From Deltaproteobacteria bacterium (GTDB lineage Bacteria > Myxococcota_A > UBA9160 > UBA4427): a stretch of DNA of 64,000 nt. Positions within the stretch are counted from its first letter, which is position 1. Every line of letters starts with the position of its first letter. A model generated the notes under the pieces. That model ran no database searches, had not been told where the DNA came from, and saw only the letters and a program-made list of their open reading frames with translations. This document shows, piece after piece, positions 48,724-57,523 of this stretch. The position numbers and the translations under genes were made by a program. The stretch is taken from positions 1-64,000 of the forward strand of contig PBFW01000053.1 in the NCBI GenBank assembly GCA_002719955.1, read 5' to 3'.

Positions 48724-49650
48724 ATGAGCGGATCCGAGTCCCCGCCTTCGGTGGATTCCGCCGCTGTGCTCGTCGCGATGCTGCGGCGCATGCTCCGGCC
48801 GCTGGTGCGTTTCCTGGTCTCGCGGCAGGTTCAATATCCCCTCGTCTCGCGACTGCTCAAATCGCTCTATGTCGAAGTGGCGACTTCGGACTTCCCCCTC
48901 GAAGACAAGCGGCTCACGGTGAGTCGCTTGAGCCTCTTGACCGGCATCCATCGGCGGGAGGTCAAGCGGATTCAGGAGCAGGCTGCTCCGGGGGAGGCGC
49001 CGACCCCTCCGGCGATCACCCTCGGCGCGCAGATCGTGGCGCGTTGGACCGGGGAGGCGCCGTGGATCGATGACGAAGGGAGGCCCAGGCCACTTCGTCG
49101 GCAGAGCGACGAGGGCGATATCCCTTCTTTTCAGCGACTGGTGAACTCCGTCAGTGTCGATATCCATCCGCGTTCCGTACTTGACGAGTGGCTTCGGCTC
49201 GGGATTGCTTCGATCGACGAGGACGGTGCGGTCGCCCTGAAATCAGAAGCATTCGTGCCTTCGCGGGGCTTCGAGGAGAAGGCGCATTATGTCGGGCGCA
49301 ATCTACGTGACCATCTGGCCGCCGCTGCGGGCAACCTCGATTCCGACGAATCCCCGTTTCTGGAAAGAAGTGTCCACTACGGCTCCCTTCCGTCAGCGGC
49401 AGTCGAGGAATTGTCGGCGCTGGCGCGCGAAGCGGGTCAGGAGGTTCTCGTTCGGATCAACGATCGCGCGCGGGAATTGAAACGAGGGGCGGCGGAGCGA
49501 GGGGAAAGCGAGGGGCTGGATCATCGGCGCATCACCTTCGGTGTCTACGAATTCGATGCGCCAACGAACGAGGGGGCTGGGGAAGTCTCTGGATCGAGTG
49601 CAGAGAGGGCCCTGAACGAGGTGCCGGAAGGAGGGGGTGATGCAGATTAG
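48724..49650 (+). CDS. DUF6502 family protein
   Basis: LVAMLRRMLRPLVRFLVSRQVQYPLVSRLLKSLYVEVATSDFPLEDKRLTVSRLSLLTGIHRREVKRIQEQ (HTH-like). Confidence 0.8.
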   Translation: MSGSESPPSVDSAAVLVAMLRRMLRPLVRFLVSRQVQYPLVSRLLKSLYVEVATSDFPLEDKRLTVSRLSLLTGIHRREVKRIQEQAAPGEAPTPPAITLGAQIVARWTGEAPWIDDEGRPRPLRRQSDEGDIPSFQRLVNSVSVDIHPRSVLDEWLRLGIASIDEDGAVALKSEAFVPSRGFEEKAHYVGRNLRDHLAAAAGNLDSDESPFLERSVHYGSLPSAAVEELSALAREAGQEVLVRINDRARELKRGAAERGESEGLDHRRITFGVYEFDAPTNEGAGEVSGSSAERALNEVPEGGGDAD

Positions 49651-50902
49651 TCGATTCGCCACCGGATCCTCTCGTCGGGCGGTTCCGTCTCGGTGCATCC
49701 CCGTGATGCTCTTGATCGTCATGATGCTCTTGCCTGGGGAACGGGTTCTTGCGGAATGTTCCGAGGAGGGCTGGGCGACCGCGGAGTCGCTCGCGTCACC
49801 CCGCACAAACGATCTGGTGGCGGCCGGAGCCGATGGAATCGGGGGATCGGGATTCGGCTCGGATCCGGGCGACGACGACGGGATCGGGGGATCGGGATAC
49901 ATACCGGCGGATGAAAGCCCGGACGACGGCATCGGCGGCTCCGGTCTCTTCGGAACGATCACGGGCTTCGGAAGCGTCTGCGTGAACGGTGGGCGCGTGC
50001 GCTACGACGATTCGGTTGCCGTTTCGATCGATGCTGTATCGGCGGCCGTGGGGGATCTCGCGGTCGGTCAGGTCATTCGCATCAACCTGGAAACGCGCGA
50101 GGACGGCGTCTACGCCCGAGAGATCGATGTTCAGCACGAGGTGCTCGGCCCGATCACCGCGGCGGGAGGCGACGGCATCGATGTAATGGGTCAGCGCGTC
50201 TCGCTCGAGTATCTCGCCGATCACGCTCGGAGCGAGATCGAGGTGGGCGCGCGGGTCGCCGTGAGCGGGCTTCGTCGATCCGACGGAACGGTCGTCGCCT
50301 CGAGAATCGTCCCCGCCCCGAGCACCACGCCGGACCTGACGCGCGGCGTGCCGATGTCGGTCGATGAATCTTCGTTTCGGATCGGTGGTACGCTCATCGC
50401 TCCGCTCGCGTTCGACCCCTCACAAGGGTCGGGGTTGTCGGGCCGATCGGCTCCCCACCAAGGTGGACGTGAGATCGTGCAGGGATCCTGGAATGTGGAG
50501 TTGGGTCGACTGGAGGCGAGTCGACGTGGAGCCTCGCCGGTTGCGTCGGCCCATGCTCGGCAGGTCGACCTCGAGGGTTATGTCGAACGAAACGAGGCGG
50601 GCGTGTTGGCCGTGGGGGGCGTTGCTTTCTCGGTCGGTGAGGGAGCGGCGACGATCCGCAGCGGCGAGCGGGTCCGCGTGCGCGGTGTTCGCGAAGCGGC
50701 GGGCGAGACGCTCCGGTTGAGGCGTGTGATGCGCGTCGCGGAGCGCCCCATGTTCCGCGCCCTGGATCCGGGTGTACGCCCCCCCCAGGTGCTCCGTCCC
50801 GATCTCCGGGGGCAGCGACCGCATCCCCCCCGCCCTCATCGCATCCGAAGGCCGCCTCCGCGCAACGATCGCCTGCCTCCGAGGCGCCCGCCGCCGTCGT
50901 AA
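49640..50902 (+). CDS. DUF5666 domain protein, exported, with DGIGGSG repeats and an Arg/Pro-rich C-terminus
   Basis: Hydrophobic N-terminus; GLFGTITGFGSVCVNGGRVRYDDSVAVSIDAVSAAVGDLAVGQVIRINLETREDGVYAREIDVQHEVLGPI; overlaps DUF6502 by 11 bp. Confidence 0.78.
   Translation: MQISRFATGSSRRAVPSRCIPVMLLIVMMLLPGERVLAECSEEGWATAESLASPRTNDLVAAGADGIGGSGFGSDPGDDDGIGGSGYIPADESPDDGIGGSGLFGTITGFGSVCVNGGRVRYDDSVAVSIDAVSAAVGDLAVGQVIRINLETREDGVYAREIDVQHEVLGPITAAGGDGIDVMGQRVSLEYLADHARSEIEVGARVAVSGLRRSDGTVVASRIVPAPSTTPDLTRGVPMSVDESSFRIGGTLIAPLAFDPSQGSGLSGRSAPHQGGREIVQGSWNVELGRLEASRRGASPVASAHARQVDLEGYVERNEAGVLAVGGVAFSVGEGAATIRSGERVRVRGVREAAGETLRLRRVMRVAERPMFRALDPGVRPPQVLRPDLRGQRPHPPRPHRIRRPPPRNDRLPPRRPPPS
49832..49945 (+). 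repeat. Three DGIGGSG-encoding heptapeptide repeats
   Basis: DGIGGSG encoded at 49832-49852, 49877-49897 and 49925-49945. Confidence 0.9.
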
Positions 50903-51056
50903 TCCCGGCGCGGAGCGCAACAGCGCTTCTTCACGCATCGGGGCGCTCAAGGGCCCGCTGACCCCCGGTCTTCGCCGGTCCTTTCGCATTCGGGGTACTG
51001 TCCCGCCACGCTCGCGCGCTGCCTGCGCGCGGCCTCAATTGCCAGGAGGTCTCATC

Positions 51057-51908
51057 ATGAAATTCGGGCTCATATTCGCCAACGCCGGCCCCTTTGGTCG
51101 GGCGGAGGGATTGACCCATCTCGCGCAGACTGCGGAATCCGTCGGTCTCGAATCGCTCTGGACTGTCGAACACGTCGTCGTGCCGACGGGTTATGCCTCG
51201 CAATATCCTTATAGCCAGGACGGCAGGATGCCGGGTTCGGAAGAGAGCCCGATTCCGGACCCCTACGTCTGGCTGGCTTATGCTGCGGCGGTCACGAAGA
51301 CGATCAAGCTCGCGACTGGCATCATCATCCTCCCCCAACGACACCCCTTCTATGTCGCCAAGGAGGCGGCGACCCTCGATCAGCTCTCCGGGGGCCGCCA
51401 TATCCTGGGCGTCGGGATCGGTTGGCTCGAAGAAGAATTCAAGGCGATGAAGGTGCCCTTCGACAAGCGCGCCTCGATCACGGACGAGTCGATCCGGGCG
51501 CTGCACGACCTTTGGAGCGAGGGTCCTTCCTCGCATAAGGGTGATTATTACGAGTGGACGGCGGTCGAGTCGAATCCCAAACCCGTCGGGGGCAGGATTC
51601 CGATCGTGATCGGCGGACACACGAAAGGGGCTGCGCGCCGGGCGGCGCGTCTGGGGGACGGGTTCTTCCCGGGACAGGCCGACAAGCTCGAGGAATGTAT
51701 CGCCGAGATCAAGGCGGAATGTGCTCGCATCGGGCGGGATTCGAGCGAGGTCGAGATCAGCGGTGGCAGCCGGCCCACACCGGATGAAGTGAAGCGTCTC
51801 GAGGACCTGGGTGTCAGCCGATTCGTGATCGGTCCCCCCGGTTTCACGAAGGATGACGTCGAATCGGGTCTCGAGAAGCTGGGCGACGAGCTCTTCTCGA
51901 AATTCTAG
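51057..51908 (+). CDS. LLM class F420-dependent oxidoreductase
   Basis: MKFGLIFANAGPFGRAEGLTHLAQTAESVGLESLWTVEHVVVP...IKLATGIIILPQRHPFYVAKEAATLDQLSGGRHILGVGIGWLEEEFKAMKV. Confidence 0.93.
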   Translation: MKFGLIFANAGPFGRAEGLTHLAQTAESVGLESLWTVEHVVVPTGYASQYPYSQDGRMPGSEESPIPDPYVWLAYAAAVTKTIKLATGIIILPQRHPFYVAKEAATLDQLSGGRHILGVGIGWLEEEFKAMKVPFDKRASITDESIRALHDLWSEGPSSHKGDYYEWTAVESNPKPVGGRIPIVIGGHTKGAARRAARLGDGFFPGQADKLEECIAEIKAECARIGRDSSEVEISGGSRPTPDEVKRLEDLGVSRFVIGPPGFTKDDVESGLEKLGDELFSKF

Positions 51909-51947
51909 ATCCGAATCCACGGTGCCACCCAGAAGACGATGAGGGCA

Positions 51948-51975
51948 CCCGCCTGCGTCTTCGAGCGCAGGCGGG
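51948..51975. terminator. GC-rich hairpin between the LLM and ABC-F genes
   Basis: CCCGCCTGCG-tcttcgag-CGCAGGCGGG perfect 10-bp stem; no U-tract, so only terminator-like. Confidence 0.35.
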
Positions 51976-52009
51976 CCGATCCGAGCGGATTGCGCGACAG
52001 TCCGGGCCC

Positions 52010-53965
52010 ATGCCCGTTCTCGACGCTCACGAACTTCGCAGATTCGTCGCCGGCCGAACGCTCTTCGAAGACGTCCAGTTGACGATTCGGCGGAGCGAGC
52101 GGGTCGGTCTGGTCGGCAAGAATGGATCCGGGAAGAGCACGCTGGCACGCGTGCTCGCGGGGCTCGAGGAGTCCGATGGTGGTCGGGTCTCGTATCGACG
52201 GGAAGCGACGATCGCGTATCTCCCCCAGGAACCGGATTTCGAGCCCGGGCGGAGCGTGCGCGAGGTCGTGCTCGAGAGTCTGACCGAATGGAGCGCGACT
52301 CGTCGCCGCTACGACGAACTCACGGAGGCGCTTTCCACCGCGGATGATCCGAGCCAACAGTCTCGGCTCGCGGCGGAGCAGGCAGAGATCGGGGAGGCCC
52401 TCGAGCGTCATGGGGGTTGGGAGCGCGAACACGAAGCCGAAGCCACGGTCGGACATCTCGGCATCGTCGATTCGAGCCGTCTGGTCGACACGCTGAGCGG
52501 TGGTGAGGCGCGTCGGGTGGCGCTGGCTCGCCTCCTGGTCGCCGAGCCGTCGCTCGCGATTCTCGATGAGCCGACGAACCATCTCGACATCGCGACGATC
52601 GAGTGGTTAGAAGAATACCTGCGCGATCGCTTCAAGGGCGCGATCCTTTTGATCAGCCACGATCGCAGGGTGCTCGACGCCGTGACGACCCGCACCCTCG
52701 AGATCCACGACGGCCGTATCGACAGCTATGACGGCGGTTATGCACGCTATCTGCTCGGCAAGGCGGAGCGCGAAGCGCACGCCGACCGCACCTGGCGGAA
52801 TACCCAGAATTTTCTGCGCCGCGAAGTCGAATGGTTGCGGCGTGCACCGAAGGCGCGTGGGACGAAGCAGAAAGCGAGGATCTCGCGCGCAGAAGCGGCC
52901 CTCGAAGAAAGGGCGCCCGAGGTCGACCGCCAAGCGGATCTGCGGATGCGATCCGAGCGGCTCGGCAAGACCATCCTCGACATCAAGGATCTGTCGATCG
53001 AGCGCGATGGCAAACGTCTGATCGAAGGCCTGGAGCTCGCACTTCGCGCCGGGGATCGAATCGGAATCGTGGGTCCGAACGGGTCGGGCAAGACGAGCCT
53101 TCTGCTCGCGATCCTCGAAGAACTCGAGCCGATGGGGGGCCAGATCATCAGGGGCGTGAATACCCAGATCGGTTATTTGGATCAGGCCCGCTCGGAACTC
53201 GAGCCGAGCGCAAGCCTTCGTGAGGCGGCCGTCGGCGACGCAACTGAAATTGCGATCGGTGATGAGAGGCTCTCGGTCGGGAGCTATCTCGAGCGTTTTC
53301 TCTTCGACCGCCGGCAGCAGCGACTACGGGTCGGTGAGTTGTCCGGGGGGGAGCGGGCGCGGGTCTGTCTCGCGCGGCTGCTCGCAAAGCGATGCAATCT
53401 GATCTTACTGGACGAGCCGACGAATGACCTCGACGTGGCCACACTCGGTGCGCTGGAGGCGATGCTGCTCGATTTTGGTGGGAGCATCATCCTCGTGAGC
53501 CACGATCGTTGGCTCCTCGATCGTGTGGCGACCGGGATTCTGGCCTTCGAGGGAGAGGGGCGGGTCGAATACTTCGTTGGGGATTATTCGGATTTTCGGG
53601 AGCGAGCTGACCGGAAAGGATCCGGAGCCCCTGCGAGCGCGGCGAAGAAGTCGAATCCGGCGAGCGTTGCGTCGGTCACCTCGTTGGCCCCGGGGTCGGC
53701 CGAGTCCCGCGCTCGGCCGAAAAAGCTCAGCCACAAGGAACGTCGAGAACTCGACGGTCTGCTCGAATCGGTCGAGGCGGCGGAGGGAATCACAGCGGCC
53801 CTCCAGGCCCGCCTCGCGGATCCGCAGACCTATCGACTGCCTCACGAAGAAATCGCTGAACTCCAGAGTGAACTCGCGATCGCCGAGGCCGAGGCGCTTC
53901 GATTGACCGAACGCTGGGAAGATCTCGAGGCTCGAAACGCGGCGTTCGAAGCGAGCCAGCGTTGA
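52010..53965 (+). CDS. uup: ABC-F family ATP-binding protein (Uup-like)
   Basis: Two Walker A (GKNGSGKST, GPNGSGKTS), signatures LSGGEARR and LSGGERARV, C-terminal coiled coil ELDGLLESVEAAEGITAALQARLADPQTY. Symbol tentative. Confidence 0.92.
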   Translation: MPVLDAHELRRFVAGRTLFEDVQLTIRRSERVGLVGKNGSGKSTLARVLAGLEESDGGRVSYRREATIAYLPQEPDFEPGRSVREVVLESLTEWSATRRRYDELTEALSTADDPSQQSRLAAEQAEIGEALERHGGWEREHEAEATVGHLGIVDSSRLVDTLSGGEARRVALARLLVAEPSLAILDEPTNHLDIATIEWLEEYLRDRFKGAILLISHDRRVLDAVTTRTLEIHDGRIDSYDGGYARYLLGKAEREAHADRTWRNTQNFLRREVEWLRRAPKARGTKQKARISRAEAALEERAPEVDRQADLRMRSERLGKTILDIKDLSIERDGKRLIEGLELALRAGDRIGIVGPNGSGKTSLLLAILEELEPMGGQIIRGVNTQIGYLDQARSELEPSASLREAAVGDATEIAIGDERLSVGSYLERFLFDRRQQRLRVGELSGGERARVCLARLLAKRCNLILLDEPTNDLDVATLGALEAMLLDFGGSIILVSHDRWLLDRVATGILAFEGEGRVEYFVGDYSDFRERADRKGSGAPASAAKKSNPASVASVTSLAPGSAESRARPKKLSHKERRELDGLLESVEAAEGITAALQARLADPQTYRLPHEEIAELQSELAIAEAEALRLTERWEDLEARNAAFEASQR

Positions 53966-54016
53966 GCGAGCACCCCGCGATCCGAACGACGCTCGTGCGG
54001 CCAACCGATAAGAAGG

Positions 54017-55003
54017 CTAACCGGCGAAATAGATGATCGCTCCCAGCACGATCAACAGGAATACGAAGACTCCGATCCCCCGCCGCGCCGAGCTGCGGGC
54101 GCGATCCGCGAGCCACCAATTGCGGGGGCGCATCCCACGCCAGACGAAGGTCAGGATGGCGGCGAGGGTCACGGCGGTCACGTTGCCCCCGGCCAGAAGC
54201 AGGGCCGAGAGGGCGCTGCGCCATTCCCCTGCCGAGAAAAGCATGCCGCTAGCGACCGTCGGGGGGAGCAGGGCGACCGCGACCATGACGCCGGTCAGAT
54301 AGGTGGGGGCGCCCGTCGTGAAGGCGAGTGCTCCGGCACAACCCGCCGCCAACGCGAGTACGAGATCCCAGACATCGACCTGTGCGCGTGAGGCGAGCTC
54401 TGGGATCGACGGGTCCACACCCAAGACGAGGCCGAGGACCATCGCAATCATGAGCGTGAGCGCGAACCCGGCCCCAGTTGTGATCAGCGAACGTCGGACG
54501 AGAGGTGGGTCCCCCAGCACGAGGCCGAGCGCGATCGCCATATTGGGTCCGAGCAGAGGCGCTACGACCATCGCCCCGATGACGGCGGCCGTGTTGTCGT
54601 GGGAGAGTCCGATCGCCGCGACGATGGCCGCGAGGACGACGAGCGAGAGGTAGTGGCGATGCAGCTTGGCACCATCGGCGATGCTGGCGTAGACCTCTTC
54701 GCGGCTGACGGCTGCGGCGCTTCGGAGGTGTTCCGCGCGATTCGGTGAGCTGGCGGCGGGCGGTCGCGGCAGGACGGCATCGAGGCTCTCGACGAGAACC
54801 ATCAGACCGCCGCGGTCGGCGATGCGCTCATGAAGCGTGTCGAGTGCGATCCCCGAGCGCTCGGCACCCAGGATGGCGTGGACGACCTTGCCGAAGCGTC
54901 CGCCATCCTCGCTCCAGGTCTGCTGACTGAGCTCGGCGAGCGTTTCGCGCGCGTCCGCTGCCAGCTCCGGCGGTACATGGGCTTCGATGATCTTGAGCGC
55001 CAT
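54017..55003 (-). CDS. DUF389/TIGR00341 family membrane protein
   Basis: IGLSHDNTAAVIGAMVVAPLLGPNMAIALGLVLGDPPLVRRSLITTGAGFALTLMIAM; start MALKIIEAHVP. Confidence 0.88.
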   Translation of the reverse strand: MALKIIEAHVPPELAADARETLAELSQQTWSEDGGRFGKVVHAILGAERSGIALDTLHERIADRGGLMVLVESLDAVLPRPPAASSPNRAEHLRSAAAVSREEVYASIADGAKLHRHYLSLVVLAAIVAAIGLSHDNTAAVIGAMVVAPLLGPNMAIALGLVLGDPPLVRRSLITTGAGFALTLMIAMVLGLVLGVDPSIPELASRAQVDVWDLVLALAAGCAGALAFTTGAPTYLTGVMVAVALLPPTVASGMLFSAGEWRSALSALLLAGGNVTAVTLAAILTFVWRGMRPRNWWLADRARSSARRGIGVFVFLLIVLGAIIYFAG

Positions 55004-55085
55004 CGGTGTTCTCCCCGTCTCTGAGATTCTCTTCCCGAGGCCCTCGTTCCCGGACCTCATGGTGAGGGTAACGGAGACATGGTGA

Positions 55086-55376
55086 GTTCCCCGGCTGGCC
55101 GTTGCGCAGATCGCGCGCAAAGAGGGCGTCGAAGTCGAGGCGATTCACGCGGGCGAGGGGCCCGCTTTCTCCGATCCGACGGACGCGGCGGTCTACCGGT
55201 TTTCTGTCGAGCTACTCGAGCGCGACCAGGTGTCGGACGAGACCTTTTCCGAGCTGGCTGAGCGGCTTCCGGAAAGGGAGCTGGTCTTCGTGCTCGGCTA
55301 TTTCACGCTCGTTTCGATGACACTCAATGTTTTCCAGGTGGCACTCCCTGAGGGTGAATCTCTGCCCCTCGACTGA
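55086..55376 (+). pseudogene. C-terminal remnant of a carboxymuconolactone decarboxylase (CMD)-family gene
   Basis: Open frame without usable start: VPRLAVAQIARKEGVEVEAIHAGEGPAFSDPTDAAVYRFSVELLERDQVSDETFSELAERLPERELVFVLGYFTLVSMTLNVFQVALPEGESLPLD*. Not in the ORF track. Confidence 0.6.
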
Positions 55377-55639
55377 GATCCGTTGGACCTCGATGTGATC
55401 ACCCATCGATCGATGTGCTAGATTGCCCTCCCAAGAAAACAGACCGAAGAGGGAACACGCTCCTGACCGAGCCTCTTCGAGTCCGAACTCGATCCCAGAT
55501 CGACATATCCGAGTGTTTCCAGGCCCAGAGTCTGTTCCGTTCCTTTCCCTTCCTTGCCCCCGAGAGGGTTCAGCAATCGGGGCGCGGCGAACGATCGACA
55601 GAAAGGGGTCCTCGAGAGACTCCACTGAGCAGTGAGAAC

Positions 55640-57502
55640 ATGACGACGAATGAGAATTTCGCGGGCCTTCCCGCGCCGATCCGTGCTGCCCTCGAAAAGA
55701 AGGGCTTCGAGAGCCTCACCCCCGTCCAGCAGGCCGTCATCGAGGCCTCCTCCGAGGGTCGAGATCTGCGTATTTCATCTCAGACCGGTTCGGGCAAAAC
55801 CGTCGCATTCGGGATTGCCCTCGCCGAGCATTTCATTCGCCAGAACGAATCCGTCAGCGCCACCCGTCCCAATGATCGGGTCGCACATCCGGCGGCCCTG
55901 GTGATCGTTCCGACGCGAGAACTCGCCGCGCAGGTCCGCGAGGAATTGCATTGGCTCTATGCCAGTCTTCATGAGTTGCGGGTTGAGGTCGTGACCGGCG
56001 GAACGTCGATCGGGCTGGAGCGCCGCGCCCTTTCGCGCGGACCGGCGATCGTCGTCGGTACGCCGGGTCGCTTGCTCGACCATATGCGCAACAACGCCAT
56101 TCGATGCGACCGGATCGAACACGTTGTGCTCGACGAAGCGGATCAGATGCTCGATATGGGCTTCCGCGAAGAACTCGAAGCGATTCTCGAGCAGCTGCCC
56201 GAAGAGCGCATGAGCCATCTGGTCTCGGCGACCTTTCCGCGCGCCGTGCTGGCGCTCGCGAATCAATATCAATCGGATCCGTTGGTGCTCGAGGGAACAC
56301 AGCTCGGGGTTGCCAACGCTGATATCCAACACATCGGCTATGCGATCCGGCGTCACGAGACCTACCCGGCGCTCGTGAATATCCTGCTTCTCGCGGGCGA
56401 CTCACGTTGTCTGCTCTTCGTGAATCGTCGCGTCGACGCGACGGAATTGGCGGAGAAGCTGGCCAGCGATGGCTTCGGAGCTGCGCCCTTCAGCGGCGAA
56501 CTCGCTCAGGCTCAGCGCACGCGAACGCTCGGCGCCTTCCGTAACGGGACGCTCCCGATCCTGGTCTCGACGGAGGTCGCCGCGCGCGGAATCGATGTTC
56601 CCGGAATTTCGATCGTGATCCACGTCGATCCGCCCCGCACGCCCGATGCCTATACGCATCGAAGTGGTCGAACCGGTCGCGCGGGGCAGACGGGACGCAG
56701 CATGCTCTTCGCGACACCCTCCGAAATGGGCCGCGTCAAGCGGATGTTGAAATACGCGAGGATCGAGATTTCCTGGCAGCCCATTCCGACTCCCGAGAAG
56801 GTCGAAAAGGCTCTTCGCAAACAGGCGCGGCGCCTGCTCCACGAGCGGCTCGCCGAACACACGCCCACCGAGATGCAGATGATGTACGCGAAGCAGCTTC
56901 TCGAGGATCGTGATCCGATTCACGTGACCGCGACGCTGCTCGATCTCGCCGCGCCCGAAGTGAACTGTGCGCCGATGAGGGTGGTCGGTTTCGATCCCGA
57001 TCGCGAGCGAGAGCAGGGGCGCAAGAACGCGCGCCCGGATCGCAATGAGCGTCGCGAGCGACCCCAGCGCCCGGGCCGCGGCGGGGGCGGGCGGGATCGG
57101 GATCAGGCAGCCGACTTCACCCGCTTCTTCGTGAGCTGGGGCGAGGAGAGCGGTGCGACGACTGGACGACTTCTGGGACAGGTATGTCGCCGGGGAGGAA
57201 TCGAGAGTCATCAGGTCGGCATGATCGAGGTGTCGGCGCGAGTCTCCTTCGTGGGTGTTGCGAATGACGTCGCCGACAGATTCGAAGCGCGCGCCCGCCG
57301 ACCCGACGCGCGCGACCCGGGAATCGTCATCAAGCGTGCCGAGGAAAAGGAGTTGCGTTCGGGCCCGGATCGCCCTTCGCGCAATGGACCCTCGACCGGC
57401 CCCGCGAGCCCTGGACATCGTCCCCGCCCCAACAAGCCGAAGGGCTTCAAGCGCACAGGTGCCTTCAAGTCCAAGAAGCCTGGGCATCGTCCGGGACGCT
57501 AG
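55640..57502 (+). CDS. DEAD/DEAH box RNA helicase with DbpA-type RNA-binding C-terminus
   Basis: SQTGSGKTVAFGIALAE, PTRELAAQVREEL, LDEADQMLDMGF, VSATFP, ARGIDVPGI, HRSGRTGRAG; C-terminal FTRFFVSWGEESGATTGRLLGQVCRRGGIESHQVGMIEVSARVSFVGV. Confidence 0.93.
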   Translation: MTTNENFAGLPAPIRAALEKKGFESLTPVQQAVIEASSEGRDLRISSQTGSGKTVAFGIALAEHFIRQNESVSATRPNDRVAHPAALVIVPTRELAAQVREELHWLYASLHELRVEVVTGGTSIGLERRALSRGPAIVVGTPGRLLDHMRNNAIRCDRIEHVVLDEADQMLDMGFREELEAILEQLPEERMSHLVSATFPRAVLALANQYQSDPLVLEGTQLGVANADIQHIGYAIRRHETYPALVNILLLAGDSRCLLFVNRRVDATELAEKLASDGFGAAPFSGELAQAQRTRTLGAFRNGTLPILVSTEVAARGIDVPGISIVIHVDPPRTPDAYTHRSGRTGRAGQTGRSMLFATPSEMGRVKRMLKYARIEISWQPIPTPEKVEKALRKQARRLLHERLAEHTPTEMQMMYAKQLLEDRDPIHVTATLLDLAAPEVNCAPMRVVGFDPDREREQGRKNARPDRNERRERPQRPGRGGGGRDRDQAADFTRFFVSWGEESGATTGRLLGQVCRRGGIESHQVGMIEVSARVSFVGVANDVADRFEARARRPDARDPGIVIKRAEEKELRSGPDRPSRNGPSTGPASPGHRPRPNKPKGFKRTGAFKSKKPGHRPGR

Positions 57503-57523
57503 AAGTCATGGGATGACTTCTAG
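57499..57523. terminator. Perfect hairpin shared by two convergent stop codons
   Basis: CTAGAAGTCAT-ggg-ATGACTTCTAG, 11-bp stem; contains the helicase TAG (57500-57502) and the minus-strand TAG (57520-57522). Confidence 0.6.
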
